From positions 1 through 6,911 of the forward strand of contig RFIR01000231.1 in NCBI GenBank assembly GCA_003695135.1: a stretch of DNA of 6,911 bases, given 5' to 3'. The notes below the pieces were generated by a model, which saw only the letters and a list, made by a program, of their open reading frames with translations, had not been told where the DNA came from and searched no databases. Position 1 is the stretch's first letter. Each line of letters starts with the position of its first letter. The position numbers were made by a program, and so were the translations under genes. Positions 1-5,770 of the stretch are shown piece by piece. The DNA is from Alphaproteobacteria bacterium (GTDB taxonomy: Bacteria > Pseudomonadota > Alphaproteobacteria > Rhodobacterales > Rhodobacteraceae).

Positions 1-227
1 ACGGGGCCAAGGGCCGCCATGGCTTCGCGCAGCGGCTCGGTCAGCTCGGTGGGCGAGTGCAGCCACAGCCCGCCAGCCGACAGCCGGATCACCGTCATCC
101 GGGTCGGGAAGGGCAGCGAGGCGACCCACAGATAGCGCATGCGGATCACCGGCCCGTCGACGATCCACAGATTCTCGGCCAGCGGCTTGAGCGTGTCGAT
201 CGGCTCGTAGGGCTTGATGGAGAACAT
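1..227 (-). CDS. DUF4336-family protein, N-terminal 75 residues (3' end cut by window)
   Basis: The reading frame begins at an ATG (positions 227-225) and runs off the left edge, giving 75 residues that start MFSIKPYEPIDTLKPLAENL. Visible features are a WIVDGP segment near residues 21-26, LPFPTRMTVIRL at about 38-49, and GGLWLHSP at 52-59. From memory this pattern matches the start of DUF4336 proteins, a poorly characterised family thought to be related to the metallo-beta-lactamase fold. The metal-binding part would lie beyond the window, so catalytic capacity cannot be judged. The ATG is 4 bp after the TAG stop of the MFS gene, and its weak purine-rich ribosome site (GGCGGA, minus strand, 236-241) lies inside the end of that gene. 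This points to co-transcription and probably translational coupling. No signal peptide is visible. The molecular function is unknown. Confidence 0.72.
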   Translation of the reverse strand, partial: MFSIKPYEPIDTLKPLAENLWIVDGPVIRMRYLWVASLPFPTRMTVIRLSAGGLWLHSPTELTEPLREAMAALGP

Positions 228-231
228 GGGT

Positions 232-1470
232 CTATTCCGCCGGCTGGGCGGCGGCGGTGCGTCGCAGCAGGGTCTCGTTGCCCGGCACGGGGTGGCGCGG
301 CACCATCAGCGCCAGGCAGAGCGACAGCCCGGCCATGCCGGCGGCGAGGGCGAAGACGTAGCCGGGCGCGTAGAGCCACAGAAGCCCCAGCGGTGCCGGC
401 AGCGTCACCGCGGCGATGTGGTTGATGGTGAAGGCCACCGCCGCGGTCGGCGCGATGTCGCCCGGATCGGCGATCTTCTGGAAATAGGTCTTCATCGCGA
501 ATGCCATGGCGAACAGCAGGTGATCGGCGACATAGAGCGCGGCGGCAAACCACAGCGGCCAGTCGAACCAGTAGAGCCCGCCATAGAGGACGAACACCGT
601 GGCCAGCCCGACATATTCGAAGATCAGCGCCCGGCGTTCGCCGAAGCGGCCGATCAGCCGTCCGACCAGCGGCGCCAGCACCATGTTGGCGATGTAGTTG
701 ATCAGGAACAGCGCGGTCAGCTCGTGGATCTTCATCCCGAATTTCTCGACCATCATGAAGGCGGCGAAGACCACGAAGATCTGCCTTCGCGCGCCGCTCA
801 TGAACTGCAGCCCGTAATAGAGCCAGTAGCGCCGCCGCAGCACCATGCGCTTGACCTGCGGATGCGGCGCCTCGAATTGCGGATAGGCGAACCAGCAGAA
901 CAGCGCCACGGCCAGGGTGACGCCGCCGCCGGCCCAGTAGGCCACCTTGTAATGCGCATCGACATAGCTGCCGAAGAGGACGATGGCCGAATAGGCGATC
1001 AGCGAGCCGGCCGAGCCCGCGGCGAGGATCCAGCCCAGCACCCGCGGTGCCTTCTCCTTGGGCAGCCATTGCAGCTGCAGCGACTGGTTGACCGTCTCGT
1101 AGTAGTGAAAGCCGATCGAGGCGATGAAGGTGGTGATCATCAGCCCGCCGAAGCTGGGGAAATTCGCCGTCACCGCCGTCGCGCCGCCGAGGAAGACCAG
1201 CGAGATCAGCGCCAGCCGCTGCTCGCGCACTAAAAGGATCACCGCGATCACCCCGACGGCGGCGAAGCCCGGGATCTCGCGCACCGTGTGCAGCAGCCCG
1301 ATGTCCCAGCCATCGAACTTCGCCACCTCGATGACGAAGTTGTTCAGAAGCGCGTTCCAGGTGGCGAAGGAAAACGGCATCGCCGCCGCCATGACCACCA
1401 GCAGCACGACCGGCTGTCGCCAGCGGGGCAGGGCGGCCGCCTCGGCCAGGGGGACGGGATGGCTTCGCAT
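232..1470 (-). CDS. MFS transporter, 412 aa, substrate unknown
   Basis: An integral inner-membrane protein of the major facilitator superfamily, predicted to move a small solute by proton coupling or facilitated exchange. About twelve hydrophobic segments can be picked out, roughly at residues 20-38, 57-80, 86-100, 108-124, 145-167, 175-195, 215-239, 252-272, 281-299, 303-323, 342-365 and 369-390. The length is normal for a 12-helix MFS member. The loop between helices 8 and 9 carries a good copy of motif A (GRLIGRFGERRAL, 270-282). The corresponding loop between helices 2 and 3 (VREQRLAL, 81-88) is degenerate. A basic stretch (KRMVLRRR, 207-214) fits the central cytoplasmic loop. The ATG at 1470 is supported by AAGGGA on the minus strand (1476-1481), 5 bases upstream. 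It leads a probable two-gene operon with the DUF4336 gene. Family assignment is firm. Nothing in the sequence identifies the substrate. Confidence 0.9.
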   Translation of the reverse strand: MRSHPVPLAEAAALPRWRQPVVLLVVMAAAMPFSFATWNALLNNFVIEVAKFDGWDIGLLHTVREIPGFAAVGVIAVILLVREQRLALISLVFLGGATAVTANFPSFGGLMITTFIASIGFHYYETVNQSLQLQWLPKEKAPRVLGWILAAGSAGSLIAYSAIVLFGSYVDAHYKVAYWAGGGVTLAVALFCWFAYPQFEAPHPQVKRMVLRRRYWLYYGLQFMSGARRQIFVVFAAFMMVEKFGMKIHELTALFLINYIANMVLAPLVGRLIGRFGERRALIFEYVGLATVFVLYGGLYWFDWPLWFAAALYVADHLLFAMAFAMKTYFQKIADPGDIAPTAAVAFTINHIAAVTLPAPLGLLWLYAPGYVFALAAGMAGLSLCLALMVPRHPVPGNETLLRRTAAAQPAE

Positions 1471-1475
1471 GCTTT

Positions 1476-1481
1476 TCCCTT
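1476..1481 (-). promoter_or_regulatory. Ribosome binding site of the MFS gene
   Basis: AAGGGA on the minus strand, 5 bases before the ATG at 1470. It supports this start over longer readings into the intergenic region. Confidence 0.7.
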
Positions 1482-1538
1482 AGCGCGCCGCTTCGGGGTC
1501 GGACAGTGGAAAATCGCAGGCTGGTAGGATCGCGAGAG

Positions 1539-1555
1539 TACAACCATTTGTTGTA
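1539..1555. promoter_or_regulatory. Inverted repeat TACAAC-N5-GTTGTA, candidate operator
   Basis: Two perfect 6-base arms (1539-1544 and 1550-1555) are separated by 5 bases, forming a 17-bp dyad in the divergent intergenic region. It lies about 70 bp upstream of the MFS start codon and about 160 bp upstream of the RTX gene start. The size and symmetry fit a dimeric helix-turn-helix regulator. No regulator gene is in the window and I do not recognise a specific regulon consensus. Confidence 0.35.
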
Positions 1556-1566
1556 AAACAGCATCA

Positions 1567-1582
1567 CGGGCAATCGTGCCCG
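1567..1582. promoter_or_regulatory. Inverted repeat CGGGCA-N4-TGCCCG
   Basis: Perfect 6-base GC-rich arms (1567-1572 and 1577-1582) flank the 4-base spacer ATCG. In RNA it could form a short hairpin with a 4-base loop; in DNA it could be an operator. It lies between two other dyads in the divergent region. There is no following T-run on either strand, so it is unlikely to be an intrinsic terminator. Confidence 0.3.
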
Positions 1583-1586
1583 GTAA

Positions 1587-1609
1587 ATTGTGACGGGACC
1601 GGCCACAAT
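1587..1609. promoter_or_regulatory. Inverted repeat ATTGTG-N11-CACAAT, candidate operator over a -35 region
   Basis: Perfect 6-base arms (1587-1592 and 1604-1609) are separated by 11 bases. The left arm overlaps the proposed -35 hexamer of the plus-strand promoter. It superficially resembles a CRP/FNR-type site, but the gap between TGTGA and the matching CCACA half is 9 bases rather than the 6 of a standard CRP site, so I do not assign it to that family. Confidence 0.33.
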
Positions 1610-1616
1610 CGTTAAT
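1588..1616 (+). promoter_or_regulatory. Weak sigma70-like promoter for the RTX gene
   Basis: TTGTGA (1588-1593) and GTTAAT (1611-1616) are separated by 17 bases. Each matches four of six consensus positions. Transcription would start near 1623, leaving a 5' leader of roughly 90 bases before the ATG at 1717. Alphaproteobacterial promoters are often poor consensus matches, so this is only a candidate. Confidence 0.25.
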
Positions 1617-1624
1617 ATGGCCCC

Positions 1625-1638
1625 GAATCATGTGATTC
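1625..1638. promoter_or_regulatory. Inverted repeat GAATCA-N2-TGATTC, candidate operator
   Basis: Perfect 6-base arms flank a 2-base centre (TG), giving a compact 14-bp dyad. It starts almost at the predicted transcription start of the RTX gene, where a bound protein would block initiation. The binding protein is unknown. Confidence 0.35.
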
Positions 1639-1702
1639 TGCCTTGATGCGAGAGACGCCGGTGCGTCGGGGTGCTACCAGCCACGCGGCGTCGATTGCAG
1701 CA

Positions 1703-1715
1703 GTGAGGTTCTCAC
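1703..1715 (+). promoter_or_regulatory. Ribosome binding site of the RTX gene, inside a small hairpin
   Basis: The Shine-Dalgarno-like GTGAGG (1703-1708) lies 8 bases before the ATG at 1717. It overlaps a perfect 5-base inverted repeat, GTGAG (1703-1707) and CTCAC (1711-1715), with a GTT loop. In the mRNA, most of the ribosome site would pair with bases immediately before the start codon. This may dampen translation or make it conditional, but a 5-bp stem alone is only marginally stable. Confidence 0.45.
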
Positions 1716-1716
1716 C

Positions 1717-3771
1717 ATGACCAACTTTCTCTCCCCCTTCTTCAATACCGACAATGAAAACGACGGCGTTGGCGGCGTGTCCGAACTGAACGGTGTCAGG
1801 GACGTGATCGGCGTCAGCATCGGCAGCAACACCTTCGTCTACGCCGCCGGCCGCGACGATGCGGGTATCCAGATCTTTTCGTTCTCGAACGGGCTTCTGA
1901 CCGCCTCGGGTGCGGCAATCGACGACGCGACCAACGATCTGACCTTCCCTCGTGATCTGGAACATACCGTGGCCGGCGGATCGGACTACCTGCTGGTCAA
2001 GGGATACTATTCGATCACCGTGGCGCGGATCGATGCCACGACAGGTGCGCTGACGGTGACCGATACGGTAACCGATGACGCCATCAGCCTGCTTCAGGGC
2101 AACTCCGATCTCGAAATCGCCACCATCGGCGGCACGAGCTATGTCTATGTCGCCTCGCAGGTCGAGCATGCGGTGACGGCCTACTCGCTCGACGGGACGA
2201 CCGGCACATTGACCCAGGTCGATCAGGTCAGGGATTCCGACAATGTCGCCTACCAGCTGAACGGGGTAAAAAGCCTGCATATCGACTCGATTGGCAATCG
2301 CGATTTCCTGTTTACCGCCTCCTATGGCGACAATGGCGTCAGTGTTTTCGAGATCAACGGCAACGGCACGCTGACATCGCGCGATCACTGGACCGATTCG
2401 GGATCGCTGGAGCTGAATGACGCGGACGGGCTGGCGACAGCCAAGGTCGGCAGTGCCACCTACCTCTACGTCTCCGGTGCCAGCGACAACGGCATCAGCG
2501 TCTTCAGCGTTGCCAACAACGGAATGCTGACCAGCCAGTTCGACTACAATTTCGGCACCTCGGCCTATGTGGGTCTTTATGGTCCGCAACATCTCGAGGT
2601 CATTCAGTATCAGGGTGCAAACATTCTTCTTGCCGCCGCGTTCTGGGGCGATGGTCTGGTTGCCTACAGCGTCGAGGATGACGGATCGCTGATCGAAATC
2701 GACCGGATCGTCGATGACAGCACACTGAACCTGAACGGACCGAGCTTCATCTCCAGCATCTCGCAGGGCGGCACGGACTATCTGCTGGTGAACGGCCTGA
2801 GCGACAACGGCGTCAGCGCATTCGAGGTTGGCGGCGATGAGGATGTGCTGGGCGGTACGATGAGCAACGACCGCATGTTCGGCTTTGGCGGCGACGACGT
2901 TCTTGCCGGCAAGGCCGGGGCGGACTCGATCTATGGCGGCGATGGCAACGACGTTCTGGTCGGCCACAAGGGCAACGACCTTCTGCGTGGCGGCGATGGC
3001 GGCGACATCCTGATCGGGCGCTATGGCACTGCCGACCGGGCCGACTATACCGGCTCCAATGCCGGGGTGAATGTCGATCTTCTGAACGGCACCGCCTCGG
3101 GCGGTCATGCCACCGGCGACATCCTGATCCAGATCGAGGATCTGATCGGTTCCAACAAGGCCGACACGCTGGCCGGCGACATCAAGTCCAACAAGCTGAC
3201 CGGGGCGGGCGGCGACGACACCATCCACGGCAACGGTGCGGCTGACGACATCTTCGGCGGGAATGGCAATGACGACCTCTCCGGCGATGGCGGCAACGAC
3301 AAGGTCTATGGCGGCAGCGGAACCAACACGCTCGATGGCGGCGGCGGCAACGACCGGCTGTTCGGCGGCGGCGGGGCCGAGACCATTCTCGGCGGCTCCG
3401 GCAACGACACGCTTCGCGGCAAGGGCGGCAAGGATTTCATCGATGCGGGTAGCGGCAACGACTCGATCGTCGCCGGGGCCGGCAAGGATGTCGTCATCGG
3501 CGGCATGGGCACAGACGTCATGTCGGGCGGCGGCGGCGGCGACAGCTTCAAGTTCAACGACAACAGCGGCGCCAGCGACGAGATTACCGACTTCACCAAT
3601 GGCGTGGACAAGATCGACGTCTCCGGCCACTCAGCCGTCACCAGCTTTGCCGACATCACCTCGTTCCAGTTCGGACCGGATCTGATCGTGCAGTTCGGCA
3701 CCAGCGGCGACGCGGTGCTGCTGCGCAACTTCGCCAAGGCCGATCTCGACATGACCGACTTCAGCTTCTGA
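1717..3771 (+). CDS. Secreted beta-propeller/RTX calcium-binding protein, 684 aa
   Basis: Predicted extracellular protein exported by a type I secretion system; its activity is unknown. It has three parts. Residues 24-373 contain seven repeats of about 50 residues with a recurring pattern: L-x-G, then a hydrophobic strand, then a DNGVSVF-like strand, then GTLT-x(2,3)-D. They resemble YVTN/lactonase-type propeller blades. Residues 375-608 hold about 20 nonapeptides of the GGxGxDxUx type, which bind calcium and fold into a parallel beta-roll outside the cell. They are broken at 440-478 by a non-repeat module (DYTGSNAGVNVDLLNG). Residues 609-684 match the C-terminal domain of serralysin-type RTX proteins (DEITDFTNGVDKIDVSG) and end in DFSF, an acidic residue plus hydrophobics typical of the uncleaved export signal. 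No N-terminal signal peptide and no zinc-protease motif (HExxH) are present. The ATG is preceded by GTGAGG. No exporter genes lie nearby. A true lactonase or other enzymatic role cannot be inferred from the propeller; adhesion or a matrix role is equally plausible. Confidence 0.88.
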   Translation: MTNFLSPFFNTDNENDGVGGVSELNGVRDVIGVSIGSNTFVYAAGRDDAGIQIFSFSNGLLTASGAAIDDATNDLTFPRDLEHTVAGGSDYLLVKGYYSITVARIDATTGALTVTDTVTDDAISLLQGNSDLEIATIGGTSYVYVASQVEHAVTAYSLDGTTGTLTQVDQVRDSDNVAYQLNGVKSLHIDSIGNRDFLFTASYGDNGVSVFEINGNGTLTSRDHWTDSGSLELNDADGLATAKVGSATYLYVSGASDNGISVFSVANNGMLTSQFDYNFGTSAYVGLYGPQHLEVIQYQGANILLAAAFWGDGLVAYSVEDDGSLIEIDRIVDDSTLNLNGPSFISSISQGGTDYLLVNGLSDNGVSAFEVGGDEDVLGGTMSNDRMFGFGGDDVLAGKAGADSIYGGDGNDVLVGHKGNDLLRGGDGGDILIGRYGTADRADYTGSNAGVNVDLLNGTASGGHATGDILIQIEDLIGSNKADTLAGDIKSNKLTGAGGDDTIHGNGAADDIFGGNGNDDLSGDGGNDKVYGGSGTNTLDGGGGNDRLFGGGGAETILGGSGNDTLRGKGGKDFIDAGSGNDSIVAGAGKDVVIGGMGTDVMSGGGGGDSFKFNDNSGASDEITDFTNGVDKIDVSGHSAVTSFADITSFQFGPDLIVQFGTSGDAVLLRNFAKADLDMTDFSF
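1786..2835 (+). repeat. Seven propeller-like protein repeats (residues 24-373)
   Basis: Approximate blade boundaries are residues 24-75, 76-125, 126-180, 181-232, 233-286, 287-338 and 339-373. Blades 4, 5 and 7 share a GDNGVSVF / SDNGISVF / SDNGVSAF strand. Blades 1, 4 and 7 begin LNG. The last repeat stops after SAFEVGG, without its GTLT strand. The stretch before blade 1 (NFLSPFFNTDNEND, residues 3-16) could supply that strand and close the ring. The repeats are diverged at DNA level, so they are old protein repeats and not recent duplications. Confidence 0.68.
2839..3540 (+). repeat. RTX nonapeptide repeat region (residues 375-608)
   Basis: About 20 glycine/aspartate-rich nonapeptides, such as GGDGNDVLV, GGSGNDTLR and GGGGNDRLF, lie in two blocks (about 375-436 and 479-608) separated by the non-repeat module at residues 440-478. 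The DNA is correspondingly repetitive, with recurring GGCGGC and GGCAACGAC units. Calcium binding by such repeats is established for the family. Several copies are degenerate (for example GNGAADDIF and GGGGAETIL), so not all sites may bind. Confidence 0.88.
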
Positions 3772-3790
3772 GGTTTGGCGCATTCCGATC

Positions 3791-3819
3791 GCGGCCGGCG
3801 GGTTCGTCCCGCCGGCCGC
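3791..3819 (+). terminator. Intrinsic-type terminator hairpin after the RTX gene
   Basis: A perfect 12-base inverted repeat (3791-3802 with 3808-3819) with a 5-base loop TTCGT lies 19 bases after the TGA at 3769-3771. The stem is entirely G/C and should be very stable. The downstream bases (TCCGTCTCG) contain only scattered T residues, so this is not a textbook rho-independent terminator. It may act as a 3' stabilising hairpin or work with Rho. It separates the RTX gene from the ureohydrolase gene. Confidence 0.7.
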
Positions 3820-3884
3820 TCCGTCTCGATGCTGCGGCTTGATTTGTGCCGCGCAGGGCGTTCTCATGCCCCGCGAAACCGGTC

Positions 3885-3891
3885 AGGGAGG
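3885..3891 (+). promoter_or_regulatory. Ribosome binding site that fixes the ureohydrolase start
   Basis: AGGGAGG, 5 bases before the ATG at 3897, is a strong Shine-Dalgarno match. It favours that ATG over an in-frame GTG at 3846, which would add 17 residues and has no comparable site. Confidence 0.75.
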
Positions 3892-3896
3892 CGGCG

Positions 3897-4934
3897 ATGG
3901 CATGGGACAGGGCGCGGCTCGAGGCGCTCAGGGCGCGCTTTGCGGATCAGGCACCGGGTGAATTTCACGACCCGCATTTCGCCGAGGTCGCGGCGCATGT
4001 GTTTTCCGGCGGGCGACGCGCGGCGCCCTTTGCCGGCATCCCGACGCTCCTGTCGGCGCCGCAGGGCAGCCTGGAGCGGGTCGCGGAACTGCAGGTGGCC
4101 CTGTTCGGCGTGCCGATGGACAATGGCGTGACCAACCGGCCCGGCGCGCGCTTCGGTCCGCGGGCGCTGCGCTCGATCGAGCGCATCGGCCCCTACAACC
4201 ATGTGTTGAAGGTGGCACCGGTACAACAGATGCGTGTGGCCGATCTGGGCGACATCGCCTTTGCCAGCCGCTTCCGGCTGGAGGAAAGCCATGCCGATAT
4301 CGAAGCGTTCGCCCGCCGCATCGTCGAGGCGGGCACGCTGCCGCTGGCGGTGGGCGGGGATCATTCCATCACCCATCCGCTGCTGCGCGCCGTCGGGCGC
4401 GACCGGCCGGTGGGGCTGATCCACATCGACGCCCATTGCGACACTTCCGGCGAATTCGACCAGTCGCGCTTCCATCATGGCGCGCCGTTCCGGGCCGCGG
4501 TGCTCGACGGGGTGCTGGATCCGACGCGGACGGTGCAGATCGGCATTCGCGGCTCGTCGGAATATCTGTGGGAGTTTTCCTATGCCAGCGGCATGACGGT
4601 GATCCATGCCGAGGAGATCGACGCGCGCGGGCTTGCATCGGTGATCGCCACGGCGCGCGAGGTAGTCGGCGAGGGGCCCGCCTATCTGACCTTCGACATC
4701 GACAGCCTCGACCCCGCCTTCGCGCCGGGCACCGGCACGCCGGAGGTCGGCGGGCTGACCACGCGCGAGGCGCTGGCGCTGCTGCGCGGGCTGAAGGGGG
4801 TGCAACTGGTGGGCGGCGATGTGGTCGAGGTCGCGCCGCAATACGATGCCACCGCCAACACCGCCCATGCCGGGGCGCAGATGCTGTTCGAGATCCTCAG
4901 CCTGATGGCGTTCAGCGCGGCGCTGAAGGCATGA
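3897..4934 (+). CDS. Agmatinase-family ureohydrolase (guanidinobutyrase/agmatinase-like), 345 aa
   Basis: A cytoplasmic binuclear-manganese ureohydrolase predicted to hydrolyse a guanidino compound to urea and an amine. All metal-binding motifs of the arginase/agmatinase fold are present: GGDHS (153-157, ligand H156), HIDAHCD (176-182, ligands D178, H180, D182) and FDIDSLDP (266-273, ligands D267, D269). The family signature APGTGTPEVGGL follows (276-287). NRPGARFGP (80-88) and GPYN (98-101) resemble the substrate-side loops of bacterial guanidinobutyrase/guanidinopropionase enzymes. FAGIPTLLSAP near residue 45 recalls their N-terminal GGI-A/P-T segment. The usual HGT-x-F motif reads HGAPF (194-198). 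Likely substrates are 4-guanidinobutyrate, 3-guanidinopropionate or agmatine. The adjacent amidase (37-bp gap, same strand) favours 4-guanidinobutyrate made from arginine, but this is inference. The start is chosen for its AGGGAGG site. The family is certain; the substrate is not. Confidence 0.9.
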   Translation: MAWDRARLEALRARFADQAPGEFHDPHFAEVAAHVFSGGRRAAPFAGIPTLLSAPQGSLERVAELQVALFGVPMDNGVTNRPGARFGPRALRSIERIGPYNHVLKVAPVQQMRVADLGDIAFASRFRLEESHADIEAFARRIVEAGTLPLAVGGDHSITHPLLRAVGRDRPVGLIHIDAHCDTSGEFDQSRFHHGAPFRAAVLDGVLDPTRTVQIGIRGSSEYLWEFSYASGMTVIHAEEIDARGLASVIATAREVVGEGPAYLTFDIDSLDPAFAPGTGTPEVGGLTTREALALLRGLKGVQLVGGDVVEVAPQYDATANTAHAGAQMLFEILSLMAFSAALKA

Positions 4935-4971
4935 GAGGGCGGTCCGGGGCAGGGCGGGGAGCACGCGCGAG

Positions 4972-5763
4972 ATGACATCCGGCACGGAGGGGGGCGCCCT
5001 GCGGGTGGCGCTGATGCAGATGCAGGCCATGCCGGGGAACCTGGCCGGCAACATCGCGCAGATCGAGGCGGCGATGCGCGCCGAGGCCCGGCTGGGCACC
5101 CGGCTGGTGATCGCGCCGGAACTGGCGCTGTCCGGCTATGGCGCCGGCGATGCCATCCGCGATCTGGCCGAGCCGGTGGACGGGCCGAGCCTGCAGCGTC
5201 TGGCGGAGCTGTCGCGCAGGACCGGCGTGGCGCTGATCCTCGGCTTTGCCGAGCGCGCGGAGGGCATCCTCTACAACAGCGCCGCATTCCTCGATGGCGC
5301 CGCGCCCCCGGTCATCCACCGCAAGACGCATCTATACGGCGATTACGAACGCGCGCTGTTTGCCCCTGGCACCCCGCGGCCCGGGACGGTGCAATGCGAC
5401 GGTCTGCGGATCGGGATGCTGATCTGCTATGACGTCGAGTTTCCCGAGAATGTCCGCCCGCTGGCGCAGGCCGGTGCCGATCTGGTCGCGGTGCCGACCG
5501 CGCTGCCCTGCCTGCCGGGTTCGGAGTTCATCGCCCGCAGCATGATCCCGGTGCGGGCCTTCGAGAACCAGGTCTTCGTCGCCTATGCCGATCACGCCGG
5601 CGCGGATTCGCGTTTCAGCTATGCAGGGCTGTCGAGCATCGCCGCGCCCGATGGCGGGGTGCTGGCGCGGGCCGGCACCGGACCGGCCCGCATCGCCGCG
5701 CGGGTCGATCCGGCAGCCTTTGCCGCCTCGCGGGCGGCCAACACCTATCTGCGCGATCTCTGA
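4972..5763 (+). CDS. Carbon-nitrogen hydrolase (nitrilase superfamily amidase), 263 aa
   Basis: A cytoplasmic thiol amidase that hydrolyses a carbon-nitrogen bond, usually of a linear amide or N-carbamoyl amine, releasing ammonia. The nitrilase-superfamily triad is complete: E50 in APELALSGY, K118 in HRKTHLYGDYE and C152 in LICYDVEFPE, with the second conserved Glu at E126. The LGFAE (90-94), YNSA (101-104) and ENQVF (198-202) segments resemble aliphatic/R-selective amidases of the Pseudomonas RamA type. The protein is somewhat shorter than typical N-carbamoylputrescine amidases (about 290 residues). It starts 37 bp after the ureohydrolase stop, with GGGGAG (4956-4961) 10 bases before the ATG, so the two are probably one transcript. 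Next to a guanidinobutyrase-like enzyme it would fit 4-guanidinobutyramide hydrolysis. N-carbamoylputrescine or omega-amide hydrolysis are alternatives. Family high confidence, substrate low. Confidence 0.88.
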   Translation: MTSGTEGGALRVALMQMQAMPGNLAGNIAQIEAAMRAEARLGTRLVIAPELALSGYGAGDAIRDLAEPVDGPSLQRLAELSRRTGVALILGFAERAEGILYNSAAFLDGAAPPVIHRKTHLYGDYERALFAPGTPRPGTVQCDGLRIGMLICYDVEFPENVRPLAQAGADLVAVPTALPCLPGSEFIARSMIPVRAFENQVFVAYADHAGADSRFSYAGLSSIAAPDGGVLARAGTGPARIAARVDPAAFAASRAANTYLRDL

Positions 5764-5770
5764 GCCGGCT

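Noticed and set aside
214..1233. A 339-codon plus-strand frame, and an overlapping 486-codon minus-strand frame (146-1606), over the MFS gene
   Set aside because: Both give Arg/Gly/His-rich translations without membrane segments or motifs, whereas the 412-residue minus-strand frame is a well-formed 12-helix transporter.
1587..1609. A CRP/FNR binding site
   Set aside because: The half-sites look similar, but the spacing between them is 9 bases instead of the standard 6.
1612..3630. A 672-codon open frame antisense to the RTX gene
   Set aside because: Its low-complexity Val/Ala/Asp-rich translation is what antisense reading of GC-biased RTX and propeller codons produces. It has no recognisable domain and no good ribosome site, while the sense strand encodes clear domains.
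3846..3896. An upstream GTG start adding 17 residues to the ureohydrolase
   Set aside because: It has no Shine-Dalgarno sequence, while the ATG at 3897 has AGGGAGG at good spacing.
3772..3896. A guanidine-sensing riboswitch upstream of the ureohydrolase
   Set aside because: The 125-bp gap holds the terminator-like hairpin and a ribosome site. I could not recognise the conserved elements of any guanidine riboswitch class.
3864..5099. A 411-codon open frame antisense to the ureohydrolase gene
   Set aside because: The sense frame contains every arginase-fold metal motif. The antisense frame is a composition shadow of high-GC coding DNA, with an Arg/His/Gln/Ala-rich translation.
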